Of a DNA stretch of 22,733 nucleotides, positions 1 to 10,200 are shown in pieces (the stretch's first letter is position 1; every line of letters starts with the position of its first letter). Where the stretch lies: positions 804,711 through 827,443 of the forward strand of contig KQ482018.1 of assembly GCA_001430745.1 (NCBI GenBank), read 5' to 3'. The notes below the pieces were generated by a model, which made no database searches, had not been told where the DNA came from, and saw only the letters and a list, made by a program, of their open reading frames with translations. The position numbers and the translations under genes are program-made. The stretch is from Auxenochlorella pyrenoidosa. Lineage: Eukaryota > Chlorophyta > Trebouxiophyceae > Chlorellales > Chlorellaceae.

Positions 1-241
1 CAGTCTAGTCGGACCCCGCCCACAGCAACCGCTGGCTGCCGTTTGAGACGCGCCGCGCGGCTGCCCACCGCCGGCGCGATGTGTACGCAGCCCACAGCCC
101 TTTTCTGCTTGCCCCGCCTCCTGCGTCCATCCCTGGGCCGCTTTCCAACAGGCCTGGTTGTCAAGTCAACCAGCGCCCCCTGCCTGCTGCCCCTCACGCA
201 TCGCCTGCCCGCCGCCCCCCTGCCTCGCGCCTGCCCTGCAG
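1..241 (+). other. Intron (3' part) of the sigma-factor gene
   Basis: This stretch has no conserved coding frame. It ends in a pyrimidine-rich run followed by CTGCAG at 236-241, a normal acceptor, immediately before the sigma region 4 exon. The donor lies outside the window, so the intron length is unknown. Confidence 0.7.
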
Positions 242-331
242 GTGACGCGTGAGCGCATCCGGCAGATCGAGGCCAAGGCCATCCGCAAGCTGCGCTCCCC
301 CTCCCGCGTCGGCCAGCTGGTCACCTTCTGA
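242..331 (+). CDS. RPOD: Plastid RNA polymerase sigma-70 factor, last exon (region 4.2)
   Basis: The exon encodes 29 residues and a TGA stop. It begins VTRERIRQIEAKAIRKLR and ends in GQLVTF. This is the sigma-70 region 4.2 helix-turn-helix, including the recognition helix that reads the -35 promoter element, and it sits at the extreme C-terminus as in all primary-type sigma factors. Because it is preceded by a spliceosomal acceptor and lies in a nuclear-type genome, the protein is inferred to be a nuclear-encoded factor imported into the chloroplast to direct the plastid-encoded polymerase. Regions 1-3 lie upstream of the window. The symbol follows the Chlamydomonas name; SIG1 would be the land-plant equivalent. 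The family call is firm from the motif, but which sigma paralogue this is cannot be told from 29 residues. Confidence 0.88.
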   Translation: MTRERIRQIEAKAIRKLRSPSRVGQLVTF

Positions 332-1419
332 GCCAGCCTAGCTCAGCAGGCCCAGCGCCTGGGCCGGCCTGGCGCTGCAACCCTCGCGGTGCACAGCACG
401 CCTCCAACCTCCATGCACTTCTTTCGTCAGGCATTTTCTATGACAGCCTCCGCACAACGTGAGCGGGAGGCGCAACGGCACGTGGGCAGCGCGGTGGGCA
501 CGCACATTGCTGCCTGCCCGCGTGCCCTCCACAGCCGTCGCCCCCATAGCCTCCCTGCCCCCAGCCCAGCATCCCGAAACGCCTACCCTACCGATTTCAA
601 TTCCTGAAACGTGCCAGGCCAGGCCGGCGGGGCGGCTCCCGCCGCCCCGCCTCGGCACCCAGCGCCCCCGTCGCACGCCTTTCTCCCCCCCTTTGCCCGT
701 ATGGTCAGCTCCCCCCTCCTGTTTCCGTTTTTAGCTAGTGTGTGTGCGTGAAATGTACCAATTTCATTAGCGCAGGCCGGGCCCCCGCGCACCCCTGGCC
801 TGGGCCCTGCCCCCCACGCCCCGATCACACTGCCTCCCCCAGTTTTCCTTCCCGCTCCAAACCAGTCTTATTACTTTGGCCGCTCCTCTCCCGCCCACGA
901 CGCTTACATCCTGCCAGCCGAGGGCAGCTTCCTGTACTCCTTTGCATTGCCATGCCGCCATGCTGCCATTGGCTGTCGCGGTGAGCTGTGCCGTGCCCCG
1001 CTGCCCTGCCATGTTGCCCCTGCACCTCGCTGGGGGGGTAGCAGGGCGCGCCATGGCGCACCACTCAGTCTCATTGCTGATTCCGCGAGTTGGATGTAAG
1101 AACAGGCTTGGAAGGCTTGCCATGCCTATGGATTCAGTTGACGGGCGTCTTGCGTGGGACACCTGTTGCGGATCCGTGAAGAGCACTGAGGGTTGTATGC
1201 CCAAACTTCCACCCTCAACAGGGGAACCCTTGTGAAAAGCGTGCATCATGTGGAATAAGAGTCGGCTGGGCCTTATGAGCCAGCGTACAAAGGCAGGCGC
1301 CCCACCCCCGCCCGCTGCGCGTGGCCTGCGACAGCACTGCTGGTAGCCCTCTGATTATCCGGGTGTGGGCGTTCCCCGAGTGCGTCCAGCCCTCTGTTGT
1401 TCTCTCCAGGCTGGGCATC
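332..1419 (+). other. Sigma-factor 3' UTR and intergenic/5' region of the OB-fold gene
   Basis: No recognisable protein or RNA gene is seen in this 1.1 kb. The first part is probably a long 3' UTR. A TGTAA at 1095-1099, the chlorophyte-type polyadenylation signal, is a possible end, though it lies about 760 nt past the stop. Just upstream of the next ATG, TCTCTCCAG at 1401-1409 looks like an acceptor, so the next gene may carry a 5' UTR intron. Open frames on both strands here are unlike known families and are read as GC-driven artefacts. Confidence 0.5.
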
Positions 1420-3435
1420 ATGACCGAGGCCCCCAAGCTGCGTGCTCCCGTGTTTGGGAAGGTGGAGGGCCTGCGACCAGACACCTCTGGACACAATCTT
1501 GTGGTCAAGGTGATCAGGCATGCAATGTCGTGGCGTTTGGTCAATCGGGGGCGCCCGATCGCGCCACTAAGTGCTGGGCTCGGACAGCGGGCGGCCCAGC
1601 CTACTGGGCCACTGCTATATGGTTTCTGGGATCAAGATGGGAGGCGGACTGCATCACGAGGGCATGCCGGCGGGTTGGAGCTGCTGCTGCAGCGCCGCCG
1701 CCAGCGGCGCAGCGCCTTGCGCCTGCCCAGCCCATCCGCACTTATGGTTGCTGGCTTTGGTTTGATGGACATTTCTGGGGCAAGTTGATACAGCTGTGCA
1801 TGCAGGGCAGGGACCCCATGGCGCATCGGGTCACCTGCTGGGAGCGCTCCCCACATGAGCGACACGGCAGCAGCACCCAAATGCTACCTCGTTTTCTGCC
1901 TCTGTTGACCGCCCCTGCAGGTCATTGACGCCAAGCTTGTGGTAGACAAGCCCGCGCGTGGCGCGCTGAAGCCGCAGGTGAGAGCCGCTTGGCGGGCCAT
2001 CATGGGTGGCTGCAGGATCAATGCAGGTGCAGGGCTTGTGCTGTGGGCTTAAGGGCCCCCCCTTCAGCCATGCCAGTCATGATCTATTTGGTGTGTTGGT
2101 CAAGCCATTCAGGAGCGCAAGCACCCGAAGCGCAGGTGGCACCAGCCAGGCACAAGGTGCGACTCCTGCCCAACGACCTGCGAATCCTGTCTCTGCCTGC
2201 GATTGCGGCGGCCCCCCCCTGCCGCCCTGCAGCGCGTTGCCGAGTGCACGGTGGGCGATGATACCGGCTGCATCCTGCTGACGGCGCGCAACGAGCAGGG
2301 TGCGTGAGATCTTCCTCACATGTCCTCATCACTCCTGGGGGAGCATGGGTTGCGTGATCCTCCCAGAGCACTCCGCACAGATGCCGGTGCCTGTGCTGGT
2401 GACTCCCCGCCCGGTTGCTTGCTTGTTTAAACAGCACGCACTGGCTCTGAGCGCAACCGCTGCCCTGCATGTCCTCTGCCGCAGTCGACCTGGCCAAGCC
2501 AGGCGCTTATTTGACGCTGCGCAACGCCAAGATCGACATGTTCCGCGGCAGCATGCGGCTGGCGGTCAACCAGGCGGGTGCCGCGAGGGTGGCGCGTAAA
2601 TCGTTGCCAGCCGTCGTTGTGTGCATTGCCAGCCGCCGTTGTGTGCAGCAATGCAGCAGCCAGCTGGGATGAGGAGGCAGCCGGGCCCTGGTCCGCCAGG
2701 ACTGCATCTCCGCAACCCGGTCTCACTGCTTTTACTCAAGCGCGCCAGATGCCGTGCACTGGTGCGGGCAGAGCAGCCCTTATGCGGGCGGCCCCCCCCA
2801 CGCCCCACCCACCCACCACCACCACCACCACACACACACACACAAACACACACACACCGCTTCCACCCGCCTGCTGCGCAGTGGGGCAAGGTGGAGCCCG
2901 CCAGCGGCCACTCCTTCCAGCCCAGGACGGACTTCAACCTGTCGCTGGTGGAGTACGAGCTGGTGCCGGTGAGGCCGCCGCTCCACCGCTCCGTTCTTAC
3001 TGATGCGCGTGAATAGCGAGGTGCTCTGCCGACTCCTGCTTTAATGATTACACGCCAGCAGCAGGGCAGAGGTGTCGTGCATACCGAGGGGCAGCTGCAG
3101 CTCCAGCTGGCCAGAGACGGCAGCTCGTCCTTGCTGGGGGTCCACGCGCCAGGCAGCCTCAGCAAACAGCCTCAGGTGCCCAGCCCGACGCCTGCCCGGT
3201 CGCCCCGCGGCAGGTTGAGGAGCGGGGGCGCATGGTAAAACCCCTGGTGACTCCCCATTCCTTGCCTGTGCAGGTGCCGCAGGCAGTGGCGGCGCCAGCG
3301 CCCGTGGCCGCGGACGCAGCCGAGGAGGCTCCCGCAGCCGAGCCGGCAGCAAACGGCGTCAGTGAGGAGGCGGCTGGCGACAGCGGGGAGGCTGGTTTCG
3401 AGGCAGCCGAGGCCCCCGTGCCCGCTTCCAGCTGA
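1420..3435 (+). CDS. OB-fold nucleic-acid-binding protein, At4g28440-like (6 exons, 183 aa)
   Basis: Exons: 1420-1509, 1921-1977, 2233-2299, 2485-2573, 2882-2968, 3274-3435; 552 nt ending in TGA. The protein is one OB fold (about residues 8-130) followed by a roughly 54-residue acidic Ala/Glu/Pro tail. Landmarks run in the order of the plant At4g28440 family: PVFGKVEGLRPDTSGHNLVVK, VAECTVGDDTGCILLTARN, GAYLTLRNAKIDMFRGSMRL, WGKVEP, then NLSLVEYELV. The fold resembles the single-stranded nucleic-acid-binding OB domain of SSB/SOSS-B proteins; the cellular role of this plant family is not well established. The start is the first ATG that gives the family N-terminus, although the frame is open further upstream. 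Intron 4 needs a GC donor to give the conserved VNQ-WGK join; a GT donor 15 nt downstream would insert five residues. The acidic tail is extra compared with land-plant members. Confidence 0.9.
2606..2647 (+). repeat. Imperfect tandem duplication, about 22 bp unit
   Basis: Two adjacent copies of GCCAGCCGYCGTTGTGTGC occur inside intron 4 of the OB-fold gene, differing at one internal base. They are too short and non-coding to imply a function. Confidence 0.6.
2811..2858 (+). repeat. CAC/CA microsatellite in an intron
   Basis: A run of CAC triplets passes into CA dinucleotides just before the acceptor of intron 4 of the OB-fold gene. It makes the sense strand A/C-rich close to the 3' splice site. 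Confidence 0.9.
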
Positions 3436-4027
3436 AGCACCTGCTGCAGCCAGCCTGCAGCTGCCTGGCCACGTCAGACCCACTTCTGGCAGGCAGCACG
3501 CCTTTGGGCGCACGGCGCTGCACGCCAGAACCAGCCGCTGAGCCGGCGAGCAACATCATTTGTGGGCAGTGGCTAGCCTCAAGCCGTGCGGCGCACAAGG
3601 GCACCTTGACCCCCCCTCGCGCAGCAACCTGATCAGCCGAATTGCCGGCGCCGCCCGGCGAGGCGTGAGGCCCGCCACTCTAACGGCCACGCCTTCCCTG
3701 CCCTTTTGGCCGCTCCCCATTCATCCCAACACTTGTTTAGAATACTCGACCCTTTTCGCAAACCAGAACTTGCCCTTTTCAAGGCCCTGGCGCCCCTCGA
3801 AACCCTGCTCTGCCCCGCTCCTTTTGCTGCCTGTCCTGCCCCGATCGGGGGCTCGCCCATACGCCACCCACACAACAAATAAAGCAGGGCCTCCATGCCC
3901 TTTCTGCCAACCCGATGCACAAGCCTGCCGCGGACATGACCGCATGTGAGAGGCAGAAATTTGCAGTGCTGCATTGCGCAAGGGAGTCCTTGTCAGAGCG
4001 GGGTCGTAGGCTGCCACCGGTGTAGGC
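3436..4027. other. Convergent 3' UTR region between the OB-fold and GH99 genes
   Basis: The two flanking genes point at each other, so this 592 bp should hold both 3' UTRs. An AATAAA at 3878-3883 on the plus strand could serve the OB-fold gene. No TGTAA was found for the minus-strand gene. No coding or RNA gene was recognised. Confidence 0.5.
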
Positions 4028-7000
4028 TCAGAGCTCTGTGCGCCAGTGGTCTTCCCGGCCCTGCCGCGCGCGCTGCTCCTGCTCCCGCCAGCGCTGTGCA
4101 TACTGGGCAGTTATGTTGAGGAACAGCCACTCGTCCTGCCCGGGCACAGCACCGTACGATTGATAGGCGGGCGCACTTCCACCTGTGCCGGCATCTGGCG
4201 GGAACACCTGCGCCGCCTCTATCTGGGTGCCCTCGCCCTGCGGGGGAAGGGGCAAGCAGTTGAGTGGGCGATCCGCCTTCCTCTGTAAATGATGGCCTTG
4301 CCCTGCCCTTGCCCTGCTGGACCCGCCATTGTGGCAGGCCCGGCGATTGTGCTGGGGTTGAGCGGTCCTGCCGTCTCCCACGCACAGCACGCTGCCGGGC
4401 ACTCACCCACTCATTAAACGAGGTGATAGAGATAGCCGCAGGGTCGGCCCCCAGAGCGGCGTCCCACCACCGCCGGTAGCGTGCCCCGCCCTCGCGTGCG
4501 CGCGTGGCACCAGCATTCCACGGCCTGCGCTGGCGTGGGGCCACGGGGCAGTCAGGTGATCATCAGCTGGCCCGCATGTGGTGGGCACAGATGGGAGTGT
4601 GCCAGCAAAGGAACGCAGGTGGAGGTCAAGCGAGCAGGGTGCGCTTCAATTTGATCAATCGTCGAAGAAGGACAAACAGCAAACCTGATCCTGGAGTCGT
4701 CGTATCCCGGCCCCACGCTGGGGATGAACACCTTGCCGTGCTGACGGGCCCACCTGCGCTCACAGCGGCCGAGGAACACGGATAGATTCCTCGATCCATG
4801 CACACGGCGCCAGCAAGCCAGTACAGCGCGCCTCTGGACGCCGCCCGCAGCGGCCGGGCACACCCCAGCAGCTGCTGGCGCTGCGCGTGTGCCACCGCCA
4901 CCCTGCCGGCTCTCAACCGACCTGCCGAGCTCAGGCCAGTTTGATGGGTTGGCCCCGTAGCTCACAGCCTCGCTAGCAAAGTAGGTGTAAAAGCCTGCAG
5001 GCACGTGGAGAGGCAGGGAGCTGTGGGAGAGGCTGGGTAAGCAGTGTGCACAGCGGGTGGCGCACGCGTGAGGCATCAACCCTCAACAGGTGGGCCCGGG
5101 TGCTATCCCAGGTGCACAGCTCATGGCTGCCTGCACCCTGCTGGCGTCGCGGCACGCAGCGCCCACCGTCAAACCCTCCGGGCAGCAGCTGCGCATCGCC
5201 ATCGTTCTGGTTGAGCCACAGGCCAATGAAGATGCCTGAGCAGCAGGAATGCAGTTGAGGAAGCAAGCAGTGGATGTGCGTGCCGAAGAGGCAGGGCAGA
5301 TGACTGCCGTTGTCTCAGCTAAGGTCTGCCCACCCTGGTTGGAGGGCGCCTCCATCAAACCAGCGTGGCAGGGGGGCGTGAGCACACCTATAGTCGTCTG
5401 CCCGGCACGCATGCCAGCGAGCCCGTCCCTGCCAGTACCTGCCTGGCCCCACCCATCCCACTTCACCCCACCGTCGGCCTCGGTGCCTCGCAAGCTCAGC
5501 TCGCCCCCGGCCTGGAGCAGCTTGGCCCAATCGCTTGCCGGGATGTGGTACGAATCGTAGACAAAGAACAGGGGGAGGTCCCTCTGCCCGGCTGCCCGCG
5601 CAGCGTCCGCTCCACCGCCGGCGGGCAAGCCGACAGCTGTGTCAGAGAGGCGCCCGCCGCCGGCGTGGACCAGCCGCGGCCCTCGCTTCTCTGCGCGCAG
5701 CAGCGCGGGCGAGGCGCCAACGGTGCGCATGAGGTAGAGCAGGTCCTCTCGCACGCTGGCAGCGCTGCGCCCGGGGTATGGCTCCAGGTGCAGCGACACC
5801 GCCATGCCCTCCGCCTCTGCCGCCGCCAGCAGGGCGGGCAGGAGCGCGTCGGTCGACACGCCCTGCTTGGGTGGAGCGGGAGAGGGGAGGGGAGAGGGAG
5901 CAATCGCTGGGGTTGGGCGATGCTGGCATCCCTGGACACGCCGCCTGAATTCAGCGACAGCAACAGCAGGTGTGCCAGGCATGCAAGCGCGCTATGGCGC
6001 AGCCCCCACCTGATTGCCTTTGCGGTGCGCCCAGCAAGCAGCCACGCTGCGGCGCAGCACCCACCTGCGTGTCTGTCGTGTTCTGCCGCCAGCCGGGGCC
6101 CCACCAGCTGACCGCCGCTACACCCACGCCCGTGGCCCGCAGCTCCCGGAAGTGCCGCCGCAGCAGCGCTGGGTCGGAGCTTGAATAAGGCCCGGCCCTG
6201 CAGGCAGCATCCAGGGCGGAGCAGGGGTGCCTTGACTCCTCGACTCCTTGCCGCCTTGACTGTGCAGCCGCATAGGAGCCGCACGGGCGCCGCAAGCGGA
6301 GCACAGGGACTGGCAGCCAGGGGACGAGGCACAGGGGGCCAGGCTCACAGCTCGCAGGGGGCGTGGGCGAACCGTGCTTACAGGGGATAGAAGGGGCTGT
6401 GCAGCTCTGCCGGGGGGCTGAAGCGGGTGCCAATCTGTGGGTACTGGGCGCTGACCGAGGGGGTCCAGTGGGGGAGCACTGCGTGGCAGGTGGGGGAACG
6501 GCATGCAGCAGTGGGCATGAGACCTGCGGCAGGGTGCACCTTGGCAAGCAGACTGAGGGGGGTGAGCAGAGGGAGGGCGCAAGGGCGAACCCCGCAGGGG
6601 CAGGGCGCATGGCAGCACTCTGTGCAGCACCTTCGTGGTCCCAGTGCTGCCAGCGGCCGTTGTGCTCGGGGTTGCCGTACCTGTTGCATGCGGGTGCCGC
6701 CAGGAGAGGGGCAGACTCAGCAATGCTGGTGAGGGGAAGGCTCAGTGAGGGCGGCTGTGCGCAGCTGTCGGCACCGACGCAGAGCTCTGCCAGTCTTACC
6801 ACAGGTAGTAGAAGGCATGGATGTTGAGGGACGGCTCCACGCCGTCCCCTCCTGCATAAAGGGCAGCCACGAGAGCGTTGGGTTGCGAACCGGACGCAGC
6901 ACCGCAAGGGCGGCAGCATCGGCGAGGGACAGCAGCTCTGACTTCAGAGAGCGCACCTGGGGATGATCCAGCGCCCCCACTGGCACGATGCGCCAGCGCT

Positions 7001-7065
7001 TCGTTTCGCTGGATGATCAAGATAGCCAGCAGGCAGCTGGCCCCCCAAAGCCGACAGCGCTTCAT
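4028..7065 (-). CDS. MANEA: GH99 glycoprotein endo-alpha-mannosidase-like enzyme (10 exons, 491 aa)
   Basis: Exons (minus, 5' to 3'): 7065-6800, 6680-6631, 6478-6382, 6197-6065, 5862-5472, 5235-5167, 4994-4922, 4753-4685, 4524-4407, 4237-4028; 1476 nt. All junctions are GT-AG and phase-matched. GH99 enzymes cut internally in alpha-mannosyl chains; the animal enzyme trims glucosylated mannose from N-glycans in the Golgi. The protein starts with a hydrophobic signal peptide or anchor (about 1-25). The GH99 core follows: HAFYYLWYGNPEH...WQHWDHEVLPHW, YSSSDPALLRRHF, VSLHLEPYPGR, LFFVYDSYHI, DGIFIGLWLNQ, GFYTYFASEAVSYG, KVFIPSVGPGYDDSRIRPWN, SITSFNEW and GEGTQIE. The two catalytic glutamates of the family correspond to E421 and E424; the intervening residue is Gly where animals have His. 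A 105-nt segment in exon 1 may be a further intron, giving 456 aa. Gene 4 starts divergently 180 bp away. The family is firm; whether it acts on N-glycans or on wall mannan is open. Confidence 0.93.
6852..6956 (-). other. Possible extra intron inside GH99 exon 1
   Basis: On the minus strand this 105-nt segment begins CCAG|GTGCGC and ends TTTATGCAG|GA. Both ends are phase 1, the length is divisible by three and it contains no stop in the gene's frame, so it can be kept or removed without breaking the protein. Its translation (Cys/Arg-rich, no family similarity) looks less protein-like than its surroundings. Confidence 0.5.
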
Positions 7066-7245
7066 CTCAGGGCAGCGCTCCCCGGTTGGGACATGCTACA
7101 AGGCTTAATCGCACGATCGGCGATCGGCGAGCTATCGAAGGGTGTCCCCACCTCTCTGAATGCCTCACATTCCAGCATGGCTGGCGGCGGCAGCTTGGGG
7201 GAGCACCCGACCGCTCAACACATCATCGACAGTGTATCACAAATC
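7066..7245. promoter_or_regulatory. Divergent promoter region between GH99 and ASNSD1-like genes
   Basis: Only 180 bp separate the two start codons, so both 5' UTRs and promoters must share or overlap this space. A tandem CGATCGG pair lies at 7114-7127. The gene 4 frame stays open through the interval, so a longer ASNSD1 N-terminus is formally possible but is disfavoured by the need for Cys2. Confidence 0.5.
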
Positions 7246-10200
7246 ATGTGCGGTATCTTGCTCATCATCAATCATGGCAGCGTGCCTGGAGGCTTGGAGG
7301 CCGATGTTGCGTCCCCAGAGGCGGTCGACTTTGCAGAAGGCCTCGCCTGCCGCGGTCCAGATGCTCAGAGTGACCACCAGGTGCATTTCAAGACGCGATT
7401 AACAGTGCATGCAGCTGCTGACGTCGTTGCATTGCAACCCCTGCCTGCCCGCCACTGCCGCCTCTCTCCCGAGGCGCCCCTGTTCAGTGCCTCCCCCCCG
7501 GCAGGTGGCCTGCGGCCCCGCGCTGCTGCGCTTTTATGGCTCGCTGCTCCAGCTTCGCGGCATAGAGCCCAGCGCCTCCCCTCTTGTCGATGCCGGCGGC
7601 AATGTTCTGCTGTTCAACGGGCAGATCTTCCCGCCCTGCTCGCTAGGTGCCTCCCCAGGTGCCAGCGATGCGCAGCTGCTGCTGGCTGCGCTGGGCGCAC
7701 CCGGTACGGATGTACCGGCGGTGCTGACTGACCTCAGGGGCCCTTGGTCGCTGGCGTACTGGCATGCGGCGACGCGCACGCTGTGGTTTGGGCGGGACCC
7801 TATCGGTGCGTGCGCCTGCTCAGGGCCTGCGCTGCACCCCAGTTTGCCCTGACCTAGGCCAGAGGGTGTGCATGCAGGGCAGGGCTTGCGGTAGCGTCCC
7901 GTAGCGCTCCCCCGCCTGTAAATCTCGGCAGTGACCAACCTCCTGCCTCCCATTTTGCAGGCCGCCGCAGCCTGCTGGTGCATGCGCCCAGCGCAGCCGA
8001 TGGACGCTTCATGCTCAGCTCTCTGGCGCCTCTGGACCTGGAAGTGCCCTTTCAGGGCTTTGAAGAGCTGCCCCCTGGCATCTACAGCCTGCCCTTGGAG
8101 CCTGGCCTGGCAGGTGCAGGCGATGCAGCGGCAGGTGCGGCAGCAGGCGCAACTGCAGCACCCAAAGCAGCGAACGAGGCGGCTGCAGCAGCCGGGGCGT
8201 GCACCCCCGCAGCAGCAGGAGGGCCCCCACAGGGCGAGGCCACGGCGTGGGCGCAGTACCAGCGACACGAGTGGGCCGACCCTGCTGTGCGCAGGCTGGC
8301 GGCATTCTGGAGAGCCCCCGAGCTCGTAGAGCCTCCGCCGCCAGCCTACCCTGCAGCCGTGGCAGGCGCAGACGCCGCGGTGCAACCGGCAGTCAGTTTG
8401 GCGGCAGCGGCAGCAGCGGCGGCAGACGCAGGAAGGGAGGCAGCAGTACAACCTGCACAGGACGAGGAGGCGGCAGCGGCAGCAGCGGCGGCAGGCACAG
8501 GAGGGGAGGCAGCAGGGCAACCTGCACAGGGTGAGGAGGCGGCAGCGGCGGCAGCAGGCGCAGGAGGGAAGGTGGATGCCCCAGAGGGTGCGGCGTTTGA
8601 GCAGACTGTGGATGCTGTGCTCGCTGCGCTGCAGCAGGCAGTTGCCACCCGTTGCCGCTGCATCGACGAGGGCTGGCGGCAGGCAGCGGCAGCGCTGCAG
8701 CAGCGGGGCCAGGGAGGCGGCACTGTCGAAGCAGCGGCGGGGGCGCCAGCTCAGCAGCCCCACTCCATAGGACGTGCAGCAGGCGGCAGCGCCGGCGATG
8801 GACGGCAACCCTCTGGAGCAGAAGCAGGGGCAGCGGGGGCAGCGCCGCCGGATGCCAGCTGGGCAGGCAGCCAGGAGCCACCCGGCCCCCTGCCTGTGCC
8901 GCTGCTGCCGCCGGCACCGGTGCTCATCCTGTTCAGCGGGGGAGTGGATTCCACCCTGCTAGCGGCGCTGGCGCACGAGGCGCTCCCCCCAGACGTGCCC
9001 ATCGACCTGGCCTCTGTCTGCTTTGACGGTGGCGCCTCGCCAGACAGGGCGTCGGCGCTGGATGCGCTGGCAGAGCTTCGCCAGCTGGCGCCGGACCGGC
9101 AGTGGCGCCTCATCCTGGTGAGCGGCTGGCCTGGTTCTGTGGGCTGGCCTGGCGCCGTGGGCGTCTGCTGGGAGAAGGGGGGTCGATGTTGTGTATGGAC
9201 TGCCGGCACCCGGGGCCTGCTGCACAGCCAGCAGCACCGGCGCCTGGCACGCGCTTGCAGGCGTCAGTGCGCCGCCGCCGCTGCTGCTGGGCCCTCAGCC
9301 GCCCCCGCCTGCCCCCCCCCCCCCCTGGCCGCCTGCCAGGTGGACTGCACGCTGGCGGACGTCGAGGCGGCGCGCCCCCGCCTGCTGCGCCTGCTGGCCC
9401 CTTCTGATACGGTGATGGACTTGAACATAGGGGCCGCCCTCTGGCTGGCTGCTCGCGGCGTGGGAGCCCTGCTGCCAGCCCATGCCGAGGGCCTGGCAGC
9501 CGGGGAGGACCCGCAGCCAGGTGGCACAGCGGCGGCAGCGGTGGCGGCGACGGCAGCGCGGCAGGACCAGCAGCAGGGCCAGCGGCAGAAGCGCGGGGGC
9601 CCACCCCACGCGGCGGCGCGCTGCCACTCTGCTGCCCGCGTGGTGCTGCTGGGGCACGGCGCTGACGAGCTGTTTGCGGGGTATGGGCGGCACCGTACTG
9701 CCTTTCGGGCGCGCGGCTGGCAGGGGCTGGGCGACGAGCTGGCGCTGGATCTGCGGCGCCTGTGGCTGCGCAACCTGGGCCGGGACGACAGGCTGGTGGC
9801 AGACCACGGCCGGTGGGTTCGCCCCCCCCCCCCCGTTGGTTGGCAAGGGGGCCCGAGGGAGGGCAGCGGCGCGGCGCGGTGCAAGGGCGCCCAGCGAGGA
9901 TGCATGCGTGCCGCCCTGCCGCCTGGTGTTGTACCGAAGAATGCGTGTTCGCAATCTGCATGGCCCCCTCTTATATTGCACGCCCGCTATGCCGCCGCGC
10001 CTGCCCGCCCCCCGCCCCCAACGCAGGGAGGCGCGGCACCCGTTTCTGGACGAGGGCGTGGTGGCAGCCGCGCTGGCCGCCCCGCTGTGCCACCTGGCTG
10101 ACCTTGGGCTGCCACCCGGCCAGGGCGACAAGCGCGTGCTGCGCGCCTGCCTGCGGCGCCTGGGCCTGCCGCGCGCGGCGGCGCGGGCCAAGCGCGCCAT

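Larger units (their letters stand above)
2574..2881 (+). other. Probable GC-AG intron 4 of the OB-fold gene
   Basis: The donor reads CAG|GCGGGT and the acceptor GCGCAG. Splicing here joins Q directly to WGKVEP in phase 0, matching the ungapped plant homologues. An alternative GT donor (AGG|GTGGCG at 2588/2589) is also phase 0 but adds five residues. The intron holds a short imperfect duplication (about 2607-2647) and a CA-rich microsatellite. Confidence 0.6.

Noticed and set aside
767..1249. Minus-strand open frame of 160 codons between the first two genes
   Set aside because: The composition and low-complexity pattern do not resemble a protein family, and it lies where the sigma-factor 3' UTR is expected.
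1321..1419. In-frame N-terminal extension of the OB-fold protein
   Set aside because: Family members begin just before the PVFxKVE motif, and an acceptor-like CCAG at 1407-1409 suggests the upstream part is intron or 5' UTR.
2811..2858. CA/CAC tract considered as a CRISPR-like or regulatory repeat
   Set aside because: It has no spacer structure; it is a simple intronic microsatellite, as are the tracts at 11321-11383 and 13865-13889.
5365..6111. Plus-strand open frame of 248 codons opposite GH99 exons
   Set aside because: It is antisense to a well-supported gene with conserved motifs and shows no similarity of its own.
7978..10101. A 707-codon uninterrupted frame as the whole ASNSD1-like gene
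   Set aside because: It misses the Cys2 amidotransferase start exons and the C-terminal PFLDE exon, and it includes a 222-nt intron that interrupts a conserved segment.
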